NCBI RefSeq assembly: GCF_021729015.1
Contig: NZ_JAJQQZ010000003.1
Location: 434,001 to 498,000, forward strand
Source: Halobacterium rubrum
GTDB taxonomy: Archaea; Halobacteriota; Halobacteria; Halobacteriales; Halobacteriaceae
Direction of reading: 5' to 3'
DNA length: 64,000 nucleotides
The position numbers were made by a program, and so were the translations under genes. Every line of letters starts with the position of its first letter. The stretch's first letter is position 1. Positions 32,867 to 41,287 of this stretch are shown piece after piece. Below the pieces are notes generated by a model. That model saw only the letters and a program-made list of their open reading frames with translations, searched no databases and was not told where the DNA came from.

Positions 32867-33844
32867 CTACGAGAACTTCGACTTCACGCGGTCGAACAGC
32901 TTCACGCGACGTTCGGCGGCCTCGTCGTCGCTGTCCACGCCCGCCTCGGCCATCAGCTCCTCGATAGAGATCTCGTACACCGGCCCGTCTGCTGCCGGCT
33001 CCTCGTCCGCCGTCTCGGGCTCCGCGGGTTCGTCGGCCTCCCCCGTGTCGGGGTCGACCCACTCGAAGGCGTCTTCCTCCGTCTCCTCCTCGCCGGCCGC
33101 GGGCGTCGACGGCTCCATCCCGACGCTATCTGCGAGGCTCGCGGCCAGCCTGCCGTACGCGCGGGCAGCCGGGCTCTCCGGTTTGAGGTCCACGACGGGG
33201 CGGCTCTTCCGCACTGCGAGCTTCACGGCGTCGTCGTGGGGGACGCTCACGGTCACGGCGTCCGTCGTCCCGAGCGCCGCCGCGATGCCCTCCACGTCGT
33301 CGAAGCCGCCGTCACCCGTCCGCGTGAACACCGCGCCCACCACGGGCTTCTCCAGTTTCGAGACGAGCTTCCCCGTCTTCGTCGCGTCCGTCAGCGAGTT
33401 CAACTCCGCCGTCGTCACCAGCAGGACGCCGTCCGCGACGCTCATCGCCATCGCGATGTCGTAACTCAGGCCCGCGCCCGCGTCCAGCAGGACGACGTCG
33501 TGGTCCGCCCGCAGGTGGGTGACCACGCGGTGCAGGGCCTTCGCGTCCGCCTCCGCGAACTGTTCGAGGTCGGTCGAACCCGGAACGAGAGTGACGCCGT
33601 GGGCGTCGTACGTCGCCTCGCTCGGCGACGCGTCGCCCGCGAGCACGTCGTGGAGCGTGACGTCCTCGTCGACGCCCAGCAGCCCCGCGAGGTTCGCCAT
33701 CCCCAGGTCGACGTCCACGACCGCCACGTCGAACCCGTCGTCGGCCAGTGCGACGCCGAGATTCGCCGTCGTCGTCGACTTGCCGACGCCGCCCTTGCCA
33801 CTGGCGACGGCGAACACGAACCCCTCGCCTCCGGCCTCGGTCAT
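32867..33844 (-). CDS. MinD/ParA-family ATPase of the archaellum cluster
   Basis: A 325-residue deviant-Walker ATPase: VASGKGGVGKSTTTANLG holds the P-loop with signature Lys, VAVVDVDLGMANLAGLLG is switch I, and DVVLLDAGAGLSYDIAMAMS is Walker B/switch II. The last 90 residues are an acidic linker plus a short end, VYEISIEELMAEAGVDSDDE...VKLFDRVKSKFS, reminiscent of the C-terminal extension of haloarchaeal MinD4, which places archaella and chemosensory arrays at the cell pole. ATG at 33844 is 28 bases after a TATA-like TTATG, so probably leaderless. The longer frame to 34399 is a shadow of arlJ. Confidence 0.87.
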   Translation of the reverse strand: MTEAGGEGFVFAVASGKGGVGKSTTTANLGVALADDGFDVAVVDVDLGMANLAGLLGVDEDVTLHDVLAGDASPSEATYDAHGVTLVPGSTDLEQFAEADAKALHRVVTHLRADHDVVLLDAGAGLSYDIAMAMSVADGVLLVTTAELNSLTDATKTGKLVSKLEKPVVGAVFTRTGDGGFDDVEGIAAALGTTDAVTVSVPHDDAVKLAVRKSRPVVDLKPESPAARAYGRLAASLADSVGMEPSTPAAGEEETEEDAFEWVDPDTGEADEPAEPETADEEPAADGPVYEISIEELMAEAGVDSDDEAAERRVKLFDRVKSKFS

Positions 33845-33888
33845 CGTGGTCGTCCTTGCGGAGGCCCGCACATAAGTGTGGCCCCCCG

Positions 33889-35634
33889 TCAGACGGCGAG
33901 CAGCGACTCCACGAGCCCCAGTGTCAGCGATCCGATGGTACACGAGACCCAGGTCAGGACGACGAAGTGGATGTACGAGTTCACCTTGTGGCCGCCGTCG
34001 ACGACGCGGACCATCAGCGACGACAGCGTCGCGTTGATGACGAGGGTCAACACCAGCAGGTACTCGATGAGCTCGATGTCGTACACTCCGGTGTTGATGA
34101 TGGTACCGACGTCGAACGCCGGATTCGAGAAGTCCAGCCCCAGCCCGGAGATGACGTCGACGATGCCCAGCCCGATGAAGAACGCGAACGTCGCCGCCGC
34201 CGAGATGCCGTACAGGACGCCGACGAGCGTCGACGCCGACTGGCTGCGCTTCTGGCGGAGCTGCAGCACCTCGCTCATGTTCTTCGAGATGAGCTCCCCG
34301 AGGTGCTTGGGAGCGCCACCCATCTGGCGGCCGATGAGGTACATCTCCGAGAACTTCTGGATGAGGTAGGAGTGAGAGTCCGCCGTGAAGTGCCGCCACG
34401 CACGCGCCGCGTCCAGCCGGAGGTTCAGGCGCTTGTAGAGGTCGTCCACGAGCGCCGTCAGCGGCCCGAAGTTCTTGTCACGGAGCGACTGCAGGACGCG
34501 CGTCGTCGTGGTCTGGCGTGCCGTCTCACTGGACCCCAGCGCTCGAATGAAGCTCGTGAACGCGTCGTCTCTGTCTTTCACGCGCTCCTCCTCGGCGCGC
34601 GCCACCAGGCCCGGAATCAACAGCGGCGTCGTCGGGATTGCGGCGTACATCGGCAGCGGCAACACGTCTTCGGCCAGCGGCGTCCACCCCAGCTGGATGG
34701 CAGCGACGACCAGCGCCAGCACCACCGCCAGCCCCCCGCCGACGGCCGTGGCGCCCCGCAGCCGCCACTCCGCACTCGTCGTCTTGTCCTCCGGGAAGTA
34801 CCACAGGGGGTCGCTCGGGGCGAGCGTGTACATCGTGTACAGGAACCCGATCTGGATGAACGTGTACAGCACGACGACCGCCGACACCGTCATTGTCGGG
34901 TTGGTTCCCGAGAGAATCGGCAGGACTGTCGCGAACACCAGCGCGAACGTCACTGACAGCACCATCGACAGGTAGAGGTCTTTCATGACCTCGATGTTCT
35001 CCAGCTGGCCTTCGTAGGTCGTCGCGTAGTTCCGGATGATGGCTTCCTGCTCGGTCACCAGGTAGGACTCCAGGCTCTCCCCGGAGTTGATGGTGTACGC
35101 GAGCCGGTCGAGGAAGTCCGCCAGGAGGTCGCTGGGGACCTTGTTCGCGCGCATCCGGCAGGCGTCGTCGAGGCTCTGGTTCCACGCGTCGATGAGCTGG
35201 ACGATGCGCCGCGACTCCTCCGCCAGCGGCCCGTACTCCTCCTCGGAACCGATGCGACGGAACACCTCCACTCGATCGATGTTCGTCGTCGACAGCACCG
35301 TCATGTGCGTGACGAAGAGGTGAAACCGGTTCTCCATCCGGACGCGGCGCTGGTCCAGCCGGATCTTCGGGTAGAAGACGGCCGCCGTCAGCCCCAGCAG
35401 CCCGAGCATCGGGATCGGCACCAGGAGGAACGTCGGCAGGTCGAAGACGAACGCCGTGACGACCGTCACGAGGAAGAACAGCACCGACGGCACGACGACC
35501 AACACGACGTAGTTGAACGTCGGCATCGGCATCGCGCGGTACGACTCCAGCACCGAATCCACGAACTCGCCGAGGTCGATGTCGTCCAGCGACCCCTCGA
35601 CCTCGACGTTCTCGCTCTCGGCTTCTGCAGCCAT
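33889..35634 (-). CDS. arlJ: Archaellum membrane platform protein ArlJ (FlaJ)
   Basis: A 581-residue polytopic membrane protein homologous to the type IV pilus platform protein (PilC/TadB type). Two T2SSF-like regions are flanked by helix groups near residues 45-95, 215-265, 285-345 and 460-575. It anchors the archaellum in the membrane and couples to ArlI for assembly and rotation. GESLESYLVTEQEAIIRNYA and DLLADFLDRLAYTINSGESL are the cytoplasmic ArlI-facing parts. It follows arlI by 4 bases. Confidence 0.95.
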   Translation of the reverse strand: MAAEAESENVEVEGSLDDIDLGEFVDSVLESYRAMPMPTFNYVVLVVVPSVLFFLVTVVTAFVFDLPTFLLVPIPMLGLLGLTAAVFYPKIRLDQRRVRMENRFHLFVTHMTVLSTTNIDRVEVFRRIGSEEEYGPLAEESRRIVQLIDAWNQSLDDACRMRANKVPSDLLADFLDRLAYTINSGESLESYLVTEQEAIIRNYATTYEGQLENIEVMKDLYLSMVLSVTFALVFATVLPILSGTNPTMTVSAVVVLYTFIQIGFLYTMYTLAPSDPLWYFPEDKTTSAEWRLRGATAVGGGLAVVLALVVAAIQLGWTPLAEDVLPLPMYAAIPTTPLLIPGLVARAEEERVKDRDDAFTSFIRALGSSETARQTTTTRVLQSLRDKNFGPLTALVDDLYKRLNLRLDAARAWRHFTADSHSYLIQKFSEMYLIGRQMGGAPKHLGELISKNMSEVLQLRQKRSQSASTLVGVLYGISAAATFAFFIGLGIVDVISGLGLDFSNPAFDVGTIINTGVYDIELIEYLLVLTLVINATLSSLMVRVVDGGHKVNSYIHFVVLTWVSCTIGSLTLGLVESLLAV

Positions 35635-35638
35635 GATG

Positions 35639-37528
35639 CTAGAACCCGCGCGAGATGGTGAACGGGAGGCCCTCGACGCCGTCCCGCTGGAACGCCGCGA
35701 TGGTTTCGTTGAAGTCGTGGTACCCGATCAGGTCCTCCTGGATGATGCGCTCGATGATCTCCGCGCGGAAGTCCATCTCGTCGTAGATCTCCCGCGTGTC
35801 GGCGTACCCCAGCAGCGTCGCGATCTGCTCCTCGAGGACGTAGGAGTTGTTCCGGCCCTGGAAGACGATCTCGTCCTCCACGGGGTCCCAGTAGAACGCC
35901 TGCCGGGTGACCACACCACCCATCTCTTTGGAGTACCCCTCGATCTCCTGGACGGACGTGACCCGGCGCAGCACGTCGTCGCCCTGCTTCACGCGGTTCT
36001 GGAACAGCGCCACGTCGGCGTTGTCCATGAACGTCTCCGGGACGTTGATCGGCTCCCCGGTGAAGCGCTGAATCATCGAGACGATGTCGCTGGCGTGGAA
36101 CGTCAGCATCACGGGGTGGCCGGTCTGTGCCGCCTGGAACGCCATGCGGCCCTCCTCGCCACGCACCTCACCGACGATGATGTAGTCGGGACGGGAACGC
36201 AGCGCCGCCGCGACCAGGTCGAACATGTCCACGTCCGCGGAGTTCTCGCCCTGCCCCTCCCTGGTCAGCAGCTGCTGCCACGTGTCGTGGGGCGGGATGA
36301 CCTCCGCGGTGTCCTCCGCGGTGTAGATCTTCGAGTCCCGGGGGATGAACGCCATGATGGAGTTCAGCGTCGTCGTCTTCCCGGACGCCGTCTCCCCGAC
36401 CACGAACACCGTCTGCTCGTTCTCCAGACACAGCCAGAGGTACGCCGCCAGCTCCGGCGACAGCGTCCCCCACTTCGTAATCTGGCCGACCGACAGCGGC
36501 ACGTCGTCGCCCTGACGGATGGTGAGCGACGGCCCCTTCAGGGAGACGTCGTCGCTGTAGATGATGTTGATACGCGAGCCGTCCGGCAGCGTCGAGTCCA
36601 CGATGGGGTCGCTGTCCGAGACCGGGTCGCCCATCCGCTCGCCCATGTTGCGCAGCCAGCCGTCGAACTCCTCGGGCGTCCCGAAGTCCACGGTCGTCTC
36701 CAGCATCCCGTACGTCCCGTGGTCGACGTAGCAGCCGCTCGGGCCGATGACGTGAATGTCCTCGTTGTAGGGGTCACGCATCACCGGCTCCAGCGGCCCG
36801 AACCCGACGATGTCCCGGTTCAGCTGGTAGCGGATGTTCTCGTAGGTCCCCTCCGAGACCGGAATGCGGCCGAACCCGAACGCCTCCTCGAGTGCCTTCC
36901 GCATCATCGGCATCGCCGCTCGGAACTGGTTCGCGACGTTCCGCGGCGTCGACGCCACCTTCCGAGCGCCCGCGGCCACCTGCTGCGTGGAGAGGTCGCC
37001 CGAATCGAGGGACATCTGCCCGCGGTCGTCCCCGACCATCTGGTCTGCGACGCTCGACGCGTCGAAGTTCTTCACGAGCGACCCGAGGTTGTTCGGGAGC
37101 TGCTTGACGCGGTGGAACACGTCCTCGGACTTGTCGTCCGAGACCCGCACCGTCTCCTCGAGGAGCTCCTCGATGCGGTCGTCGTACTCGGCCTCGGCCT
37201 CCGGCGCGGGCTTGTTGACGGACTTCTCCAGGATGCGCTCCTGAACGTTCTTGAACACCGCCGCCTCCGGTCCCGAGAGCTCCGGCTCGATGGTGTAGTA
37301 CTTCGTGTCCTTGCCCAGGTCGCCGTACACGTGACAGAAGATGGGGCCACCCACGGGATAGAGGACGTTCGGCTTGTCGGCCTCCCAGTCGTCGGTCGGC
37401 TCGTCGATCAGCTCCGGGAACTCGCCCGTGAACTGCTTGAACCGCTGGAGGTACTCCCGGAGATGGGTGTAGCGGGTCGCTGTCTCCCGGAGCTCGTGGC
37501 CGATCTGTCGACTCCCGTGGTCTGCCAT
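35639..37528 (-). CDS. arlI: Archaellum motor ATPase ArlI (FlaI)
   Basis: A 629-residue secretion-type hexameric ATPase, somewhat longer than in methanogens because of an acidic N-terminal part. Walker A is VVGETASGKTTTLNSIMAF, the Asp box is IYTAEDTAEV, Walker B is PDYIIVGEVRGEEGRM, and the His box is GHPVMLTFHASD. It powers filament assembly and rotation. It lies between arlH (12-base gap) and arlJ. The start ATG at 37528 gives HGSRQIGHELRETATRYTHL. Confidence 0.96.
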   Translation of the reverse strand: MADHGSRQIGHELRETATRYTHLREYLQRFKQFTGEFPELIDEPTDDWEADKPNVLYPVGGPIFCHVYGDLGKDTKYYTIEPELSGPEAAVFKNVQERILEKSVNKPAPEAEAEYDDRIEELLEETVRVSDDKSEDVFHRVKQLPNNLGSLVKNFDASSVADQMVGDDRGQMSLDSGDLSTQQVAAGARKVASTPRNVANQFRAAMPMMRKALEEAFGFGRIPVSEGTYENIRYQLNRDIVGFGPLEPVMRDPYNEDIHVIGPSGCYVDHGTYGMLETTVDFGTPEEFDGWLRNMGERMGDPVSDSDPIVDSTLPDGSRINIIYSDDVSLKGPSLTIRQGDDVPLSVGQITKWGTLSPELAAYLWLCLENEQTVFVVGETASGKTTTLNSIMAFIPRDSKIYTAEDTAEVIPPHDTWQQLLTREGQGENSADVDMFDLVAAALRSRPDYIIVGEVRGEEGRMAFQAAQTGHPVMLTFHASDIVSMIQRFTGEPINVPETFMDNADVALFQNRVKQGDDVLRRVTSVQEIEGYSKEMGGVVTRQAFYWDPVEDEIVFQGRNNSYVLEEQIATLLGYADTREIYDEMDFRAEIIERIIQEDLIGYHDFNETIAAFQRDGVEGLPFTISRGF

Positions 37529-37540
37529 GGTTGGTCCCCC

Positions 37541-38311
37541 TTACGCCACACTGCGGCTCTCGATGACGATACCTGTGCCGGACCGCACCGAGTACCCGAT
37601 CGTGTCCCCGACCTGCTCGCCCATCCCGGCGAACCGCCGCACCGCGATGGAGCGACGGACGTCGTTGCCGACTTCCACCATCTGTAACTCGAGGTAGACG
37701 TCGGCAATCGACCGGAACGGTCCAATCGCCTCCTCGTCAACAGTACTGGGGTCCACAGTCAAAACGATGACCTTTCCTTGCGAGACCAGATCCCTAAAGA
37801 AGGAAATGATTTCGAGGGCGGCCTGACGCTCCTCGTTCTGCCGCACCAGCGCCTCGAAGTTCGGGTCGTTCCGGAGGATGGCGTCGAACGTGTCCACCAC
37901 GACGACGTCGGCGTCCCACATCTTTTCGGCCTCCATCAGGCGTTTCAATAGCTGCCGACGACTCCCGTCCTCGTCCGTGCTTCCGCCCCCGCCGCGCAGC
38001 GCGCTCTTCCCCGTGTCGACGTCCGCCTCCAGGAACAGCAAGTCCTCGTTCAGGAGGTGTTCCTCCACGTCGTAGCTCAGCGAGTGCATCTGGTCGATGA
38101 ACCCCCTGACTGTCAGCTCCGTCGATACCAGGGTCACCGAGTTGTTCTCCTCGCAGAGCCCGTAGGAGAGCCGCTGGCTCATCGCGGACTTCCCGGCACC
38201 GTAGTCGCCCTCGATGAGGACGATGCTGCCCCCGGGAATTCCGCCACCGAGCTCGTTGTTCAACCGGTCGTGCTCGTCGAGACCGAGCGAGTAGAGTGTG
38301 CGCGTGCTCAT
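37541..38311 (-). CDS. arlH: Archaellum regulator ArlH (FlaH)
   Basis: A 256-residue KaiC/RecA-like ATP-binding protein that docks on ArlI and regulates motor assembly. Walker A is [15 protein letters not shown], Walker B is [11 protein letters not shown] (degenerate for hydrolysis in the family), followed by [13 protein letters not shown]. Start overlaps the arlG stop by 4 bases (38308-38311). Confidence 0.95.
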   Translation of the reverse strand: MSTRTLYSLGLDEHDRLNNELGGGIPGGSIVLIEGDYGAGKSAMSQRLSYGLCEENNSVTLVSTELTVRGFIDQMHSLSYDVEEHLLNEDLLFLEADVDTGKSALRGGGGSTDEDGSRRQLLKRLMEAEKMWDADVVVVDTFDAILRNDPNFEALVRQNEERQAALEIISFFRDLVSQGKVIVLTVDPSTVDEEAIGPFRSIADVYLELQMVEVGNDVRRSIAVRRFAGMGEQVGDTIGYSVRSGTGIVIESRSVA

Positions 38312-38763
38312 GACGTTCTCAGCTCTAGCACTTCTCTGTCGCCGTTCACGATCACGACGATTCGATGGTCGCCAGAGTTCAGATTCACGCTCGTCGCGTT
38401 CACCCGAACCACGTTCCCCGGCCCCCAGCTACTCCCATCGACCACCTCGACGGACAGCTCCGTCGCGTACTGGCCGTCCACGATGACGTCGAACGTACTC
38501 GGTTGCGCCGCCAACGACTCGGAGCCAGTGTTCTTCACGAGCAACGTCAGATTGTTGTTCGCGCCGTCGTACACCGCTTCTGGGCTGCCCGGGTCGCTGA
38601 TGATCTCGACGTCCGTCTCGATCTGCCGACTGACGTCGACACTCCGGTCGCCGAGCGCGCCGCTCAGCCGCTGGACGCCGTTCGTCATCGTCCCCGCGAC
38701 CGACGCCGCCACGAGAATCGACGCGATGAAGATTATCAGCGTCGACGAGGACACGCCCGCCAC
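38308..38763 (-). CDS. arlG: Archaellum stator protein ArlG (FlaG)
   Basis: A 151-residue protein with an N-terminal pilin-like helix ([20 protein letters not shown]) and an external beta domain ([20 protein letters not shown]). With ArlF it forms the stator bound to the S-layer. GTG at 38763 directly abuts the arlF stop. Confidence 0.92.
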   Translation of the reverse strand: MAGVSSSTLIIFIASILVAASVAGTMTNGVQRLSGALGDRSVDVSRQIETDVEIISDPGSPEAVYDGANNNLTLLVKNTGSESLAAQPSTFDVIVDGQYATELSVEVVDGSSWGPGNVVRVNATSVNLNSGDHRIVVIVNGDREVLELRTS

Positions 38764-39201
38764 TCAGACCACCTCCGTAGCGGCGACGCCGTTCTCGGTC
38801 ACGATCTTCACACGGTCCGGCTTCGGAGACTGCGTCACCGTCAGCGAGTACGTCTCTCCGGGCAGCCAGAGGTCGGTCTCGGTGTTACTGTCGACCGACG
38901 TCGACACGTATGCGTCACGCGTGACGTACGAACCATTCGAAATCAGGTCCGTCTCGTTGATAGACAGCGCCGTCGACCCGTTGTTCGTCACGTTTACGGT
39001 CATGTTCTCCTCGGTCGAGTCGTAGGTGACATTCGAAATCTCGATGGCGGTGTTCTTCGCTTCCAGCACGCGGTCGTCCTGAACCTCCTCCGCGTCCTGT
39101 ACGCGCTCGTAGCCGTTGAACGCAGCCGAATAGAGGATGCCCACACTCACGAACGCGGCGATGAACAGGATCGCCGCAGAGCCACTAACGCTGAATCCCA
39201 T
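38764..39201 (-). CDS. arlF: Archaellum stator protein ArlF (FlaF)
   Basis: A 145-residue protein with an N-terminal helix (SGSAAILFIAAFVSVGILYS) and an external beta sandwich of the kind that binds the S-layer (EENMTVNVTNNGSTALSINE). It has several N-glycosylation sequons (NVT, NMT, NGS). The start overlaps the arlCE stop by 17 bases. Confidence 0.92.
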   Translation of the reverse strand: MGFSVSGSAAILFIAAFVSVGILYSAAFNGYERVQDAEEVQDDRVLEAKNTAIEISNVTYDSTEENMTVNVTNNGSTALSINETDLISNGSYVTRDAYVSTSVDSNTETDLWLPGETYSLTVTQSPKPDRVKIVTENGVAATEVV

Positions 39202-40711
39202 GCCTGTTGAGGTCCTCGCAGCGGTCGACGATGACTCGCTCTATGTCCTCGCTCGACAGCTCCTCGATGTAATCGAGGCTCTTCAGGTGGTCGTCCATCG
39301 TCAACTCGGTGCTCCCGAACTCCTCGCGGTAGAGGTAGTCCGAGTCGGTCAACCCCTCCAGGAAGTCGAACAGCTGATCCCGCACCGGCTCACCGATCCA
39401 GCCGATGCGCTCGTAGTAGTTGATGGTGCGAACCGTGTTCTTCGGCCCGAACTCGGTCAGGAGGTGGTCGAGCCACTCCAGACAGACGACGTCCGCGAGG
39501 TAGCCCTTCGGGGGCTCCGCCAGATGCGGTCCGTCGTCGCCACCGAGCGCCAGGCCGGGCGCCGCGCCCGACGCCTCGTTGACGCTCGACCCGCTCGCGG
39601 GCTCCGGCTCCGGCTCGGGTTCCGGCTCGGGTTCCGGCTCTGGGTCCGCCTCGAGGTCGTCCTCCTCGAACTCGAAGTCGTCGGTGGTTTCCTCGGGCTC
39701 GTCCTCGCCGGCTTCCGCCTCGAGGTCTGAATCGTCGAACCCGATGTCGGGCTTGTCCTCGGCTTCGATGCCCTCCTCGTCGACAGGTTCGCCGTCCTCG
39801 CCCTCGGCCCAGTCCGCGTCTCCCGACTCGTACTCTTCTTTGAGCTCCTCGAAGGAGGTGCCGCCGCCGTCGCCAGCGGCCTCCTCGCCGTTCGGACCGC
39901 CGAACTCGTCGTCCATCATGCCACCCTCTCCCTCCTCCTCCTCGTCTTCTTCGCCGAATTCGCCGAACTCGTCGTCCATCATCTCGCCGTCGTCCTCCTC
40001 AAACTCTCCGTCCGCGTCGAACTCGTCGCCTCCGTCGTCTTCGGCTTCCTCGCCGAACTCGCCGAACTCGTCGTCCATCTCGTCGTCCTCGCCCTCTTCG
40101 AAGTCGTCGTCGAAGGCGTCGTCCTCGAAGAACTCGTCGGCTTCGGCTTCCGCGACGTCCTCGTCGAGGTCGCCGCCGCCGTCGTCCTCTTCTTCCTCTT
40201 CGTCGAACAACCCGAAGCTCTGGCCGCCGGCAGCGCCACCGCCGCCGGCAGCGTTCGGGTCGACGTCGTCCACGAACGGGTTCACGCCCCGCGTCACCAT
40301 CTCGTAGATCTCGAGGAGCTTCCGGACGTTCTCCTCGACGTCCTCGACGCTCTCGCTTATCTGTTCGTTCTCACTCCGGACGGTGTTGGCCTTCGACGCG
40401 ACGTTCGACACTTCGGTCTCCAGTTCCTCGATGCGGTTCTCGAGCTCGTTGACGGACGAGTCCGCGCCACCCGCGCCGTCCCCGCCGCCACCGCCGTCCA
40501 TGTCGTCGAACGACCCGAAGTCGTCGTCGAAGTCGTCGTCGAAGTCGTCGTCCATGTCGTCGTCCATGTCGAAGTCGTCGCCGTCGCCACCACCACCGCC
40601 GCCGCCGGAGTCCCCTGACCCCTCGTCGTCGAGCCAACTGGCCATTCCGACGGCCAGTGCCCCGAACTGCAAGAAGGCCACGGCAGCCGGGGTGAGGTCG
40701 ATAATCGTCAT
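39185..40711 (-). CDS. arlCE: Archaellum switch-complex protein ArlCE (FlaC/E fusion)
   Basis: A 508-residue switch component. A hydrophobic N-terminal stretch (about residues 1-24) is followed by a Gly/Asp low-complexity segment, a coiled-coil ArlC part (ELENRIEELETEVSNVASKA, around residues 100-160), a 200-residue acidic linker with EPEPEP repeats, and a C-terminal ArlD/E domain (GYLADVVCLEWLDHLLTEFG). In Halobacterium, ArlCDE connect to chemotaxis via CheF. I chose ATG 40711 because the TATA box (40737-40743) predicts transcription there; ATG 40735 lies at the promoter. A Met at residue 24 is a possible alternative that would remove the hydrophobic stretch. Confidence 0.9.
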   Translation of the reverse strand: MTIIDLTPAAVAFLQFGALAVGMASWLDDEGSGDSGGGGGGGDGDDFDMDDDMDDDFDDDFDDDFGSFDDMDGGGGGDGAGGADSSVNELENRIEELETEVSNVASKANTVRSENEQISESVEDVEENVRKLLEIYEMVTRGVNPFVDDVDPNAAGGGGAAGGQSFGLFDEEEEEDDGGGDLDEDVAEAEADEFFEDDAFDDDFEEGEDDEMDDEFGEFGEEAEDDGGDEFDADGEFEEDDGEMMDDEFGEFGEEDEEEEGEGGMMDDEFGGPNGEEAAGDGGGTSFEELKEEYESGDADWAEGEDGEPVDEEGIEAEDKPDIGFDDSDLEAEAGEDEPEETTDDFEFEEDDLEADPEPEPEPEPEPEPEPASGSSVNEASGAAPGLALGGDDGPHLAEPPKGYLADVVCLEWLDHLLTEFGPKNTVRTINYYERIGWIGEPVRDQLFDFLEGLTDSDYLYREEFGSTELTMDDHLKSLDYIEELSSEDIERVIVDRCEDLNRHGIQR

Positions 40712-40736
40712 CGGGATAGATAACGGGAGCCCCACG

Positions 40737-40743
40737 TAATTAA
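40737..40743 (-). promoter_or_regulatory. TATA box of the arlCE-F-G-H-I-J operon
   Basis: TTAATTA on the minus strand, centred 29 bases before the ATG at 40711, the best TATA-like match in the archaellum cluster. It indicates a leaderless transcript for the main archaellum operon, separate from htr-arlD. Confidence 0.65.
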
Positions 40744-40816
40744 TGTTCTCCCCCAGTTCTCAATCAGATAAATCGGGTTTGACACTCGTAAACCCCCCGG
40801 AAGCCACGCCCTACCG

Positions 40817-41287
40817 TCACTCCATCGACGACAGGCGCGCGATGTACACCAGACTCAACACGTGGTCGGCCATCTCGAGGTCGCTGTGCGACTCCTCGTC
40901 GGCCGGACCGGAGAACCCACGAACGTGGCTCTGCAGCCGCTCCGCCGCGCCCTCGCTGACCCAGCCGATGGTCTGGTAGTACTCGAGGGCCTTCAGCGCG
41001 CGCTTCACACCGCCGCGCTCCAGCAGGAAGTCCAGCCACTCGAACAGCGTGATCTCCGCCGCGTACTTTCCGGGCATCGACTCGAGGTACGGCCGCTCGA
41101 GGTTCTCCGGGGACGCACTCGAGTGCATGAACAGCAGCTGCTTGAGCTGGTCGGACCGTACCGTCTCCTCGGCCGTCTGTTCGTGCTCCTTCAGGCGCTC
41201 CTTGAGCTCTCGGATGTTCTCGTCCCCGCCCGCGCGGGCCGCACTGCGCAGTTCCTCTGGGTCGTACTCGCGTGGGTTCAAGGTCAT
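40817..41287 (-). CDS. arlD: Archaellum switch-complex protein ArlD (FlaD)
   Basis: A 156-residue protein with an N-terminal helical part ([15 protein letters not shown]) and a C-terminal ArlD/E domain, [40 protein letters not shown] and [14 protein letters not shown]. The same domain ends ArlCE (GYLADVVCLEWLDHLLTEFG), so both belong to the switch ring. ATG at 41287 overlaps the transducer stop by 4 bases, coupling arlD to htr. Confidence 0.93.
   Translation of the reverse strand: MTLNPREYDPEELRSAARAGGDENIRELKERLKEHEQTAEETVRSDQLKQLLFMHSSASPENLERPYLESMPGKYAAEITLFEWLDFLLERGGVKRALKALEYYQTIGWVSEGAAERLQSHVRGFSGPADEESHSDLEMADHVLSLVYIARLSSME

Noticed and set aside
35513-37687. A 724-codon plus-strand frame opposite arlI
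   Set aside because: Antisense shadow: Val/Arg/His-rich with no family features, opposite a textbook ATPase.
39598-39652. Short repeated units (ggctccggctcgggttcc) considered as CRISPR or tandem-repeat element
   Set aside because: No spacers; they encode the EPEPEP linker of ArlCE on the minus strand.
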